Shown here: in pieces, positions 23,819-31,647 of the stretch
Numbering within the stretch: position 1 is the stretch's first letter
How the letters are laid out: each line of letters begins with the position of its first letter
DNA from: Bog-532 sp963720945
GTDB taxonomy: Bacteria > Actinomycetota > Actinomycetes > Streptosporangiales > Streptosporangiaceae
DNA: 64,000 nucleotides
Direction: 5' to 3'
NCBI GenBank assembly: GCA_963720945.1
Contig: CAVRHH010000015.1
Span: forward strand, 1 to 64,000
Translations under genes and position numbers: made by a program
The notes under the pieces: model-generated
Databases searched by the model: none
The model's input: the letters and a program-made list of their open reading frames with translations, nothing else
What the model was told of the DNA's origin: nothing

Positions 23819-24478
23819 ATGCGCGTTGTGATCGCCGGCGGCCATGGCAAGATCGCGTTGCTGCTGGAGCGCCTGCTCGCCGGGCGAGGGGACCAGGCCG
23901 TCGGGCTGGTCAGGAACCCGGCCCATGTCGCCGATGTGCAGCAGGCCGGCGCCGAAGCCGTCGTCTGTGATCTGGAATCAGCCGCCGCCGATGAGGTCGC
24001 GGGACTCCTGGCCGGGGCCGACGCGGTGGTCTTCGCGGCCGGCGCTGGGCCCGGCAGTGGCGCCGCGCGCAAGGACTCCGTGGACCGGGCGGCTTCCGTG
24101 CTGATGGCCGAAGCCGCCGGGCAGGCGGGGGTAGGCAGGTTCGTGCAGATCTCCTCGATGGGCGCCGGCCAGCCGCCGCAGCCCGGCTCGGACGAGGTCT
24201 GGGCGGCCTACATCACGGCGAAGACCGCCGCCGAGGACGATCTGCGCTCCCGGGCCCTGGACTGGACCATCCTGCGCCCGGGCGGCCTCACCGACGCCCC
24301 AGCCACCGGCCGGGTCCGGCTCGCGCCCCCGCCGGTGCCGCGTGGCACGGTTCCCCGCGCCAACGTCGTCGCGGTCATTGCCGCCCTGCTCGACGAGCCG
24401 GGTACCCGGCATCAGACGCTCGAACTGGTCACCGGGGACACCCCGGTCGCCGCGGCGGCGGTGCACAGCCTCTCCTGA
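23819..24478 (+). CDS. NAD(P)-binding NmrA/SDR-a5-like protein
   Basis: 219 residues. The N-terminal Rossmann motif is VVIAGGHGKIALLLERLL. AVGLVRNPAHVADVQQAGAE and the conserved VVCDLE follow, then FVQISSMGAG and YITAKTAAEDDLRSRALDWT with ILRPGGLTD. This is the NAD(P)H-binding (YtfG/CsbL-like) atypical SDR group, often acting as NAD(P)H-dependent reductases or redox sensors. It is probably leaderless from the repeat-derived -10 box. It stands as a single gene, convergent with a DUF1707 gene. The substrate is unknown. Confidence 0.85.
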   Translation: MRVVIAGGHGKIALLLERLLAGRGDQAVGLVRNPAHVADVQQAGAEAVVCDLESAAADEVAGLLAGADAVVFAAGAGPGSGAARKDSVDRAASVLMAEAAGQAGVGRFVQISSMGAGQPPQPGSDEVWAAYITAKTAAEDDLRSRALDWTILRPGGLTDAPATGRVRLAPPPVPRGTVPRANVVAVIAALLDEPGTRHQTLELVTGDTPVAAAAVHSLS

Positions 24479-24497
24479 TGACCCGGGCCGGGCCCCG

Positions 24498-24947
24498 TTA
24501 GCCGGCCAGCACGACGCCCAGGACGGCGATCAGCAGCGTGAGCCAGCCGAGCGCCACCGCCGCGGCGGCGGCTTCCCTGCCCCGCTCGCCGGTCCGCCGG
24601 ATCTGGCGTCGCGCCCTGTGCCCCACGACGATGGCCGGGATGGCGGTGATCCCCGCGCTCAGCGGGCCGGCCATCGCACAGGCCAGGGCGATGATCGCCA
24701 GCCGGCTCATCCGCGGGTACGCGGGGGTGACGGGATGCGCGGGCAGTCTCCCGAAGGGGCCGACCGGCAGGTCGGCGGTGAGCGCCATCAGCTCCGCGAA
24801 GAAACGCGAGACCAGTACCTGCCCGACCCGGAGGTCCAGCTCCTCCTTGGTCAGCCTGCCCTCAACGAAAGATGCCTGGATGACGTCGAGCGCGCGATCC
24901 CGGTCCGCCCTCGACGCCCGCATGCGGGCATAACTCTCGGCTGCCAT
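24498..24947 (-). CDS. DUF1707 and DUF4190-like membrane protein
   Basis: 149 residues. The N-terminal DUF1707 motif (residues about 10-62) includes RASRADRDRALDVIQASFVE, GRLTKEELDLRVG and LMALTADLP. Two membrane helices follow (LAIIALACAMAGPLSAGITA; ALGWLTLLIAVLGVVLAG) around a basic RARRQIRRTGERG loop, as in DUF4190. DUF1707 is an actinobacterial module often fused to membrane segments; its role is unknown. Confidence 0.85.
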   Translation of the reverse strand: MAAESYARMRASRADRDRALDVIQASFVEGRLTKEELDLRVGQVLVSRFFAELMALTADLPVGPFGRLPAHPVTPAYPRMSRLAIIALACAMAGPLSAGITAIPAIVVGHRARRQIRRTGERGREAAAAAVALGWLTLLIAVLGVVLAG

Positions 24948-25400
24948 CCGTCAACCCGGGCTGGTCGTCATCTGGGCCTCCGTCAAGACGGCGGATCCCA
25001 GGATAACGTGGCGGCCGCCGGGGGGCAGCGTCAGCCAGGCAGCCTGAATCCGGCCCGTTCATGACCATTCCCGTCATCATGCGGCTGAGTGCCGGGTCGG
25101 GGGGTACTCCCAGTACCCGGGTCAGCCGGCTCTCCCTCATCCGCGCCGCGCCGGGTTTCCTGGCTCCATGAACGGCGGCCTCGCACAGCCGGGCCGGACC
25201 GAGCCGATCACCGGGATACGAATGACCATTATTGAGTAACGCTCAGCATCCTATGATTTTCAGGCCTCCCGTGAACGAAGGAAGGGACAGCGGACCATGG
25301 CAGCGGACAAGAAGCCGTCAGGCGCTCAGCAGGAACTCTTTCAGCCCAGCTAGCCGGTTTCGTGATCTGCCCGGCCAGTGCCATCGCGTAGGGAGTGTTC
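24948..25400. other. Intergenic region upstream of the aldo/keto reductase
   Basis: No clear gene in 453 bp. A short open frame at 25297-25353 (ATG after GGAAGGGACAG) would encode an 18-residue peptide, MAADKKPSGAQQELFQPS. This may be a leader peptide or the end of a lost gene; I would not call it. TTATTGAGTAACGCTCAG near 25230 is lower in G+C and could hold a promoter. Confidence 0.5.
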
Positions 25401-26384
25401 ATGGACTACGTAACCGCCGGTTCAACCGGCGTGCAGGTCTCGCCGCTGTGTCTCGGCACGATGTCGTTCGGGGCCGAGGCTGACGAGGACGTCTCGGCCC
25501 AGATGTTCCACCGGGCCCGCGACGCGGGGATCAACTTCTTCGACACCGCCGACGTCTACGGGCAGGGTGCCTCCGAGGAGATCCTGGGGAAACTCGTCTC
25601 CGGCCGCCGCGATGAGGCCATCATCGCCTCGAAGGTGTTCTATCCGACGGGCGAGGACGTCAACGCCCGCGGCCTGTCGCGCCGGCACATCGCCCGCGCG
25701 GTCGAGGCGAGCCTGGCGCGGCTGGGCACCGAATGGATCGACTTCTACTTCGTGCACGCGTTCGACGAGCTCACGCCGATCGAGGAGACCCTCGGTGCCC
25801 TGGATGACCTGCAGCGGCAGGGGAAGATCCGCTATCCGGCCGTCAGCAACTGGGCCGCCTGGCAGATCGCCACGGCGCTGGGCATCTCCGCCCGGCAGGG
25901 CCTGGCCCGGTTCGAGCTGATCGAGCCCATGTACAACCTGGTGCGGCGGCAGGCGGAGGTCGAGATCCTGCCGCTGGCCCGGGCGCAGAAGATGGGCGTC
26001 GTCACCTACAGCCCGCTCGGCGGCGGCCTGCTGACCGGGAAGTACGGCACGGGCAAGCGGCCGGAGAGCGGGCGGCTGGTCGAGAGCGCCCGGTACGCCG
26101 ACCGGTACGGCCTGGCGACCGATTTCGCCACCGCGGATCGTTTCACGGCGTTCGCGCAGGAGATCGGCGTCAAGCCCGCGACCCTCGCGGTGGCGTGGGC
26201 GATGTCGCAGCCGGCCGTGACCGCGCCGATCATCGGCGCGCGGAACCTTGCCCAGCTGGGGGACTCCCTGGCGGCCCTGAACGTCGACATGAACGGCGAG
26301 CTGCGGGAGAAGATCTCCGCGCTGTCCCCGTCCCCGGCCCCGGCGACCGACCGGACCGAAACCCTGAAGCCGAACTGGACCTGA
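25401..26384 (+). CDS. Aldo/keto reductase
   Basis: 327 residues from the ATG at 25401, with GGGAG at 25391; the GTG six bases upstream is less likely. It is a TIM-barrel AKR with the expected tetrad: Asp48 and Tyr53 in FFDTADVYGQG, Lys78 in IASKVFYPTG and His119 in YFVHAFDELT. The NADP-binding C-terminal part contains YSPLGGGLLTGKY and TAPIIGARNLAQLGDSL. It is close to the AKR12/YajO-like group. A remnant alcohol dehydrogenase begins 12 bp downstream, suggesting a former redox operon. Confidence 0.92.
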   Translation: MDYVTAGSTGVQVSPLCLGTMSFGAEADEDVSAQMFHRARDAGINFFDTADVYGQGASEEILGKLVSGRRDEAIIASKVFYPTGEDVNARGLSRRHIARAVEASLARLGTEWIDFYFVHAFDELTPIEETLGALDDLQRQGKIRYPAVSNWAAWQIATALGISARQGLARFELIEPMYNLVRRQAEVEILPLARAQKMGVVTYSPLGGGLLTGKYGTGKRPESGRLVESARYADRYGLATDFATADRFTAFAQEIGVKPATLAVAWAMSQPAVTAPIIGARNLAQLGDSLAALNVDMNGELREKISALSPSPAPATDRTETLKPNWT

Positions 26385-26395
26385 GGAGAGCAATC

Positions 26396-26559
26396 ATGCG
26401 AGGAGCCGTCCTGTACGCTCCCTGGGACGTGCGCCTGGAAGAGCGCGACGGCCCGGAAATCACCGAACCGGCCGACGCCATCATCCGCTCGAGCAGGTGG
26501 CCGAGGGCTACCGCGCGATGGACGAGCGCCGCGCCATCAAATCCTTCCTGCGCCCCTGA
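26396..26559 (+). pseudogene. Zinc alcohol dehydrogenase remnant: both ends, no middle
   Basis: From the ATG at 26396 the frame reads MRGAVLYAPWDVRLEERDGP through EPADAIIR, the start of MDR-type alcohol dehydrogenases. At about 26488 the sequence jumps, in another frame, to LEQVAEGYRAMDERRAIKSF then LRP and TGA (26557-26559), which is the usual C-terminus of the same family. About 300 codons with the zinc and NAD sites are gone. The gene is thus a two-ended deletion scar, with a ribosome binding site (GAGGAG) still in front. Confidence 0.82.
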
Positions 26560-26590
26560 CCAGGTTCCTGGTTCTCCCGCGACCGGGAAG

Positions 26591-27408
26591 TCAGGGAAGC
26601 TCATCAGCGCGGTCGCCGTGGCCGGCCTCGGCTTCGGCCTGGGCCTCGGCTCCGGCCTGCCGGACGTGCGTGAGGTCGGCGGGGGAGTAGCGGCGGGACA
26701 GGTCGATGAGCATGAACCGGCATGCCCAGGCACGGGCGGCCGCCGGGACCGTGTCCAGGCTCGCCGCCTCGGTCCACCCGGCGGCCAGCGCCTGGAAGAG
26801 GGGTGACGCGTGCAGGGCGCGGGCGGCCGGGTCGAGGGTCAGGATGGCCCAGGTCCGGGCGCGGTCCAGGACGGGGGGACCGGCCGCGGCGTTGGCCCAG
26901 TCCAGCACGCCCGTCAGCGCGCCCTCCGCGCTGACCAGCAGGTTGAGCGGGTGCAGGTCCAGGTGCAGCAGCCGCGCCGGGTGGCCGCCGCCCGGGTCTT
27001 CCGGCGCGCCGGGCGCCGCCCGCAGGCCATCCGGGGCGGGCACGTCGGCCAGCCGGGCATGCACGGAACCGCAGGCCTGGCCCGCGGCCCGGGCCTGGGC
27101 TGGTCCTTCCCGGGCCAGATCCGCGGCCGGCCGTCCGGGCAGGCGTTCGAGCAGGACGGCGCTGTTGTCCCCGAAATCCTTCCGGCCGGCTATCCGGGGT
27201 ACCGGGACGACGGCGGCGGCCGCCGTGGCGGCGAGCAGTTCCCGGTCCAGGGCGGCGCGGGGCCGGCCCGCAGGATGTGCGGCCCGGCATCCCAGCTGGA
27301 GCCGGACGCACCGCCCAGGCTGCGCAGCCGGCCCGGGTCGAGCCCGAACGCGGCGGCCGCCTCCGCCACCACCCCGCCCACCTCGGCCACCCTCGCATCC
27401 TGGCACAC
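26591..27408 (-). pseudogene. Aminoglycoside-phosphotransferase-like gene with a frameshift
   Basis: The minus-strand frame from about 27408 reads CQDARVAEVGGVVAEAAAAF and SSWDAGPHILRAG. The homology then continues in another frame as AALDRELLAATAAAAVVPVP. The switch falls at a run of four G at 27259-27262 (plus strand), where one extra base would restore the frame. Downstream, LLHLDLHPLNLLVSAEG is the catalytic-loop Brenner-type motif and GVLDWANAAAG carries the metal-binding Asp of the APH/choline kinase fold. The end is Gln/Ala/Glu-rich. A sequencing error in the G run is possible; otherwise this is a recent pseudogene. Confidence 0.7.
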
Positions 27409-27464
27409 CCCCCAGGCCCCCGCCTCCGGCGCCCCGCTCCGGCGCCCCCGCGCCCTGGCGCGGC

Positions 27465-27630
27465 CGGGGGGTCAGCGACCTGCTGGTCCGCGCCGTCATC
27501 GGCTGGGCCAGCGACGATGGTGCGACGCGGATTGGGCTGTGGGTGCCCGCGGGCAACGACCGGGCGTGCCATTTTTACCAACGCCATGGCTTCCGCGCGA
27601 CGGGGCGGCGGGCATCATTTCCTCAACCCG
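27465..27630 (+). pseudogene. GNAT acetyltransferase fragment
   Basis: About 50 codons, GVSDLLVRAVIGWASDDGAT then IGLWVPAGNDRACHFYQRHG and FRATGRR, match the acetyl-CoA-binding C-terminal half of GNAT acetyltransferases. No N-terminal half precedes it; upstream is the start of the phosphotransferase remnant on the other strand. It breaks off about where the DUF5753 fragment begins in another frame. Confidence 0.7.
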
Positions 27631-28095
27631 GGTGTGGACGACGAGGAGATCGACCGGCGCGTGCACGTGCGGATCGCCCGCCAGGCCTTGGTCCGGCGAA
27701 CCACGGCGCCGCTGGCCATGCAGGTCGCGCTGAACGAGTCCATCCTGCGGCGTCCCGTCGGGGGCCCCGCCGTCATGGCGGCCCAGCTCGACAGCCTGGC
27801 TGAGGCGGCTGCCTTGCCGAACGTGACGCTCCGGGTGGTTCCGTTCCGTGCGGGCCTGCACCACGGCGTGATGTCCGGTCCGTTCGTCATCCTGCGATTC
27901 CCTCTCAATGGCGACGGTCAGGAAAGCGAGCCGGCCACGGTGTACGTGGACGGCTTCACTGGCGCCCTCTACCTGGATAAACCGAACGAGGTTCAGCGGT
28001 ACGCGGACGCATTCGAGAGCATCTGGAGTGCTGCGCTGGACGAGCCGACGTCGACAGGTCTCGTATGTAGAAGTGCGGAGGAGCTACGGCAGTGA
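27631..28095 (+). pseudogene. XRE/DUF5753 regulator fragment (C-terminal domain only)
   Basis: The frame from about 27631 encodes GVDDEEIDRRVHVRIARQAL, LNESILRRPVGGPAVMAAQL, FRAGLHHGVMSGPFVILRFP and VYVDGFTGALYLDKPNEVQR, the DUF5753 domain of actinobacterial XRE regulators. The N-terminal helix-turn-helix and first part of DUF5753 are absent. The stop overlaps the DUF397 start in GTGA (28092-28095), the normal arrangement of this pair, so the partner survived while the regulator was truncated. Confidence 0.75.
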
Positions 28096-28283
28096 ACAGA
28101 AGAGACGATCCCAGTACCGCATGGCGGAAGAGCCGCCACAGCAATGGCCAGGCCAACTGCGTGGAGGTGGCCGGGCGGGCGGGCTCGGTCGCGGTGCGCG
28201 ACAGCAAGGACCCGGGCGGTCCGGCGCTGGCCTTCCGGGCGGGCGGCTGGACGGTGTTTCTCCGTCGCCTTAAGCGCGTCTGA
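28092..28283 (+). CDS. DUF397 domain protein
   Basis: 63 residues. The family pattern is STAWRKSRHSNGQANCVEVA, then VAVRDSKDPGGPALAF and W..FL. DUF397 proteins are small partners of XRE/DUF5753 regulators in actinobacteria (the whiJ/bldB-neighbour type systems), where the pair controls development or behaves like a toxin-antitoxin module. Here the regulator is truncated, so the protein may be orphaned. Confidence 0.85.
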   Translation: MNRRDDPSTAWRKSRHSNGQANCVEVAGRAGSVAVRDSKDPGGPALAFRAGGWTVFLRRLKRV

Positions 28284-28408
28284 GGCTGCTCAGCGTCACT
28301 AGTTGACGGCGGCGGCCGGGCCGATAATGTAAACACGGCGCTGTCCCGGACCCCCGCGATCCATCCGCAGCCAGATCGCCGGGGCCTTCGCGGCTTGGGG
28401 GTGATCAT

Positions 28409-29068
28409 GTGCCCGGGACTCCCCGAAAGACCTGGGGCTATTGCCCAGTACGGTGGCTGAATCGGCATGCCATCGTGGCGCTGCCGGAGCACATCGATCT
28501 GTCCAACGTCGGCGAGATCCGCGAGCAGTTGCTGTCCATCGTCAACCGCGAGGTGCTCGCGCTCGTGGTGGACATGAGCGCGACGGTCTCGTGTGACCAC
28601 GCGGGCAGTGACGCGCTGGTCCGGGTGTATCAGCGGGCGCTGGCCAGCGGCACCGAACTGCGGCTGGTGGTCGCCAGCGAGTTCGTGCGGCGGGTGCTCA
28701 GCATCAACGGCGTGGACCGCCTGATATCGCTCTACCCGACCGTGGAAACCGCTCTGGCCGCCACCGTGCCCTCCCCGAGCGCGTGGGCGGTGCTGTCCTC
28801 CCCGGGCACGGACCGCACCGGCTGCCGGGATCTCCTCCTCGGCGTTACCAGCCGGCTGTTCAACGTGGGCCTGGGCTTGCAGGCCGCCGCGCGCCTGGCC
28901 GACGCCCCGCTCGCCGCCCAGCTCCGGCAGGCCATCGACGAGCTGGACGACATCATCGGCGAGGCCCGCACGGCGGTGTTCCCGGCCGCCCTGGACCCGG
29001 AGGGGGGCAGCTTAGCGCCCCCGGAACCATCATCGGGCGCATACGCGCCGCTAACATCTGCGTCATAG
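28409..29068 (+). CDS. STAS-domain protein fused to a histidine-less kinase dimerisation-like domain
   Basis: 219 residues from the GTG at 28409. The N-terminal STAS domain (about 15-110) contains IVALPEHIDLSNVGEIREQL and VVDMSATVSCDHAGSDALVR, where the usual phosphorylatable Ser/Thr context (DMS.T..CD.AG) is near the end of the strand. The C-terminal part, RDLLLGVTSRLFNVGLGLQA and AIDELDDIIGEARTAVF, closely follows the DHp helices of DevS/NarL-type kinases (H-D-x-V-I-Q-R-LF...EARTAIF), but Arg replaces the phospho-His and no ATPase domain follows. It is likely an anti-sigma antagonist that dimerises through a degenerate DHp. The next gene begins 20 bp on. Confidence 0.75.
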   Translation: MPGTPRKTWGYCPVRWLNRHAIVALPEHIDLSNVGEIREQLLSIVNREVLALVVDMSATVSCDHAGSDALVRVYQRALASGTELRLVVASEFVRRVLSINGVDRLISLYPTVETALAATVPSPSAWAVLSSPGTDRTGCRDLLLGVTSRLFNVGLGLQAAARLADAPLAAQLRQAIDELDDIIGEARTAVFPAALDPEGGSLAPPEPSSGAYAPLTSAS

Positions 29069-29088
29069 AAGACCTGGATGATGCCCGT

Positions 29089-30939
29089 GTGACGGGCAGC
29101 TACGCGGACTGGCGGGGGCACGTCATCGTGTGCGGCCTGCGCAGTGTCGGCCTGCGTATCGTCGAGGAGCTCAACCTGTCCGGCGTGCCCGCCGTGGTCA
29201 TCGACGACCACCCGGATCCGGCGCTCGCCCGCCAGCTAGCCGACTGGGGCGTCCCGCACCTTTCGGCCAGTTCCCGGTCGGCCGCCACCCTGGCCGACGC
29301 GGGCCTGGCCGGCACGACCGCCGTCATCTGCGCCCTCGGCGATGACCTGATGACCCTGGAAACGGCGCTGCTGACCCGCGAGCTGCGCGCCGACGTGCGG
29401 GTCGTCGTCCAGCTCGGCAACCCCGCCGTGGGCCGGGCGCTGGCCAAGATCGACGTTTCGGTGCTGGACGTGGCCGGGCTGTCCGCGCCGTCCATCGCGG
29501 AGGCGTGCCTGCAGTCCGGCATCCAGGAGATCCCGCTGGACGGCGAGCGCTTCCTGGCCGCCCGTACCACGGCACCGCGGCGGGCCTCCCTGCGCGAGCT
29601 GTACGGGGCGCTGGCCCCGGTGGCGGTGCTGCCCGCGGACGGCGACGACGTCGCGATCTGCCCTGGCCGCGACCACATCGTGGCCCCCGGGGACCGGGTC
29701 ACGCTGTTCGCGACGCCGGACGAATTGCGCGCCGCCGGGATCAGCGCGCAGGTCCGCGACCCGGCGCACGCCCGGCCGTTCAGCCCGGTGCGGCGGGCCC
29801 GGCACGTGGCGGTGTCGGTGCTGCGCGCGGTCGCGGACCGCCGGATGGCCACCGCGCTGGGCGCGCTGGTCGTGGTGCTGATCGCGTCCACCACGATCCT
29901 GCACCTGACCTACCGGACCCCCGGCTTGGGGCGGATCTCGGTGCTGAACGCGGCCTACTTCACCGTCGAGACCGTGACCACGGTCGGCTACGGCGACTAC
30001 TCCTTCCGCGGCCAGCCGGCCGCCCTGATAGTCGCGGCCATCTGCCTGATGCTGCTCGGCGCGATGTTCGTCGCGGTCTTCTTCGCCATGCTCACCAACA
30101 TGATCGTCAGCCGGCGGCTGGAGGAGTCGCTCGGCCGGCAGCGGATCACCGGCCTGGCCGGGCACGTGATCGTCATCGGCCTCGGCACGGTCGGCACCCG
30201 GGTCATCCAGCGCCTGGTGGCCGCCGGTCGCGATGTGGTGGCGGTGGACAAGGACGAAGGCAACCGGCGGCTGGGCCCGATCCGCGCGCTCGGCGTGCCG
30301 GTCATCATCGCCGACGCGACGCTGCCGCAGACGCTGGAAGCCGTCAGCCTGCCGAACGCCGCCGCGGTGGCCGTGGTCACCAGCGACGACCTGGCCAACC
30401 TGGAGACCGGGCTGGCCGTCCGCGATCAGCTTGGCGAGCGGTCGAAGAGCGTGCCGGTCGTGCTCCGGATGTTCGATTCGCCGTTCGCCAGGTCCGTCCG
30501 GCACAATTTCGGCTTCTCCGCGGTACGCTCGACCGCCGCGCTGGCCGCGCCGTGGTTCGTCGGCGCGGCGCTCGGCCTGGACGTGCTCAGCACGTTCTAC
30601 GCCGACGACCAGCCGCTGCTGGTCGCGCGGCTGACCGTGACCCCCGGCGGCGGCCTGAACGGGCTGGCCATGAGCGACCTGTCGGCCGGGACGCGGGTGC
30701 TGGCCATCCGGCGCGCGGCCGACGAGCAGCTGCTGGAGCATCCGCCGCGCCGGGGCACCCGGTTCCGGGCCGGGGACCGCGCCTACCTGATCGGGCCGTA
30801 CGAGGAACTGCTGGCCGTCCTGCGCCAGGACCGCCCCGCCCCGCACGGCGCAAACGGCGCCCCGGCCAGCCAGGACACGCCGCGCGGCCCGGGTACTCCG
30901 GGCACTCAGGACACCCCGTCGTCCCAGCGCCCCGTGTGA
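29089..30939 (+). CDS. Potassium-channel-like protein with RCK domains on both sides of the pore
   Basis: 616 residues from the GTG at 29089. The first TrkA-N/RCK Rossmann domain contains GHVIVCGLRSVGLRIVEEL (about 8-26), with a following RCK-C-like segment to about 220. Next comes a two-helix pore with the selectivity filter TVGYGD (298-303), flanked by LGALVVVLIASTTILHL and LIVAAICLMLLGAMFVAVFF. A second TrkA-N domain (GHVIVIGLGTVGTRVIQRLV) and TrkA-C-like tail follow. Such layouts occur in actinobacterial NAD-binding channel proteins and resemble CASTOR/POLLUX- or SLO-like tandem RCK gating. It probably conducts K+ under nucleotide or divalent-cation control. Confidence 0.85.
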   Translation: MTGSYADWRGHVIVCGLRSVGLRIVEELNLSGVPAVVIDDHPDPALARQLADWGVPHLSASSRSAATLADAGLAGTTAVICALGDDLMTLETALLTRELRADVRVVVQLGNPAVGRALAKIDVSVLDVAGLSAPSIAEACLQSGIQEIPLDGERFLAARTTAPRRASLRELYGALAPVAVLPADGDDVAICPGRDHIVAPGDRVTLFATPDELRAAGISAQVRDPAHARPFSPVRRARHVAVSVLRAVADRRMATALGALVVVLIASTTILHLTYRTPGLGRISVLNAAYFTVETVTTVGYGDYSFRGQPAALIVAAICLMLLGAMFVAVFFAMLTNMIVSRRLEESLGRQRITGLAGHVIVIGLGTVGTRVIQRLVAAGRDVVAVDKDEGNRRLGPIRALGVPVIIADATLPQTLEAVSLPNAAAVAVVTSDDLANLETGLAVRDQLGERSKSVPVVLRMFDSPFARSVRHNFGFSAVRSTAALAAPWFVGAALGLDVLSTFYADDQPLLVARLTVTPGGGLNGLAMSDLSAGTRVLAIRRAADEQLLEHPPRRGTRFRAGDRAYLIGPYEELLAVLRQDRPAPHGANGAPASQDTPRGPGTPGTQDTPSSQRPV

Positions 30940-31116
30940 CCGGGCTCCCGATTACCGGGCTCGCTCCCGCGCCGGGCCGGTGCCCCCGGGCGGTCCGTTT
31001 CCCTGCATCAGCCGGGCTACTCCGATGCTGGTCAGGGAGAGCGCCGCGAGAATCAGGAAACCGTAGCTGACATCCCGGCCGGTCGGCCCGAAGAAGACAG
31101 GCCCCGATCGTAGAGT

Positions 31117-31137
31117 TAGATCGAAGGTCGATATAGT
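31117..31137 (+). promoter_or_regulatory. MarR-type operator overlapping a -10 box
   Basis: TAGATCGA-AGG-TCGATATA (31117-31135) is an inverted repeat with 7 of 8 matching arm bases and the perfect core ATCGAAGGTCGAT. TATAGT (31132-31137) overlaps its right arm and lies 6 bp before the MarR ATG, the spacing of a leaderless promoter. Autorepression by the MarR protein is likely. Confidence 0.72.
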
Positions 31138-31143
31138 TTCGGC

Positions 31144-31647
31144 ATGGATGCCGTTCGTGCCGCAGAGCGGCTGACCCGCTCCATCGAGGACTTCAACTCG
31201 TTGTTCATCCGGCTCCCAGCCTCGGATCGGCTGAGCTTCTCTGCGCTGTCGGTGCTGCACACCCTGTCGAGGGTGGGGCCGTGCCGGCTGAGTGACCTGG
31301 TCAGGACGGAGCAGATCAAGCAGCCGGCGCTCACGTCGGCGGTAGCGAAGCTGGAACGCGACGGGCTTATCGAACGCAGGCCCGATCCGTGTGACGGGCG
31401 GGCCTCGATGTTGTCTCTCACCGCGGATGGTCAGTCGATTGTGTCCCGGCGCCATGCCGATCGTGCGGAGCGGCTGCGCAGTCTCATTGACCGGCTCTCG
31501 CCTGCTGACCGCACGCGGCTGCTGAGCATCGCGGGCGTACTCGACCAGATCGTTCAGCTCGCCAGCGAGCAAGACGAAAACCTGATGAAAGGAGCGGGAA
31601 GTGAGCACAAGCGTGAATGCACTGTCGCCGGCGCCGATCGCCGTTGA
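31144..31647 (+). CDS. MarR family transcriptional regulator
   Basis: 167 residues. The winged-helix domain is about 30-105: LSALSVLHTL-type helix (LSFSALSVLHTLSRVGPCRL), the recognition region RTEQIKQPALTSAVAKLERD and the wing GLIERRPDPCDGRASMLSLT. The C-terminal helix dimerises. The 3' end overlaps the epoxide hydrolase gene by 47 bp, so the two are co-expressed and the hydrolase is the probable target. The inducer is perhaps its substrate. Confidence 0.9.
   Translation: MDAVRAAERLTRSIEDFNSLFIRLPASDRLSFSALSVLHTLSRVGPCRLSDLVRTEQIKQPALTSAVAKLERDGLIERRPDPCDGRASMLSLTADGQSIVSRRHADRAERLRSLIDRLSPADRTRLLSIAGVLDQIVQLASEQDENLMKGAGSEHKRECTVAGADRR

Noticed and set aside
25297..25353. An 18-codon open frame before the aldo/keto reductase
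   Set aside because: It has a plausible ribosome binding site but no known peptide pattern; too short to support.
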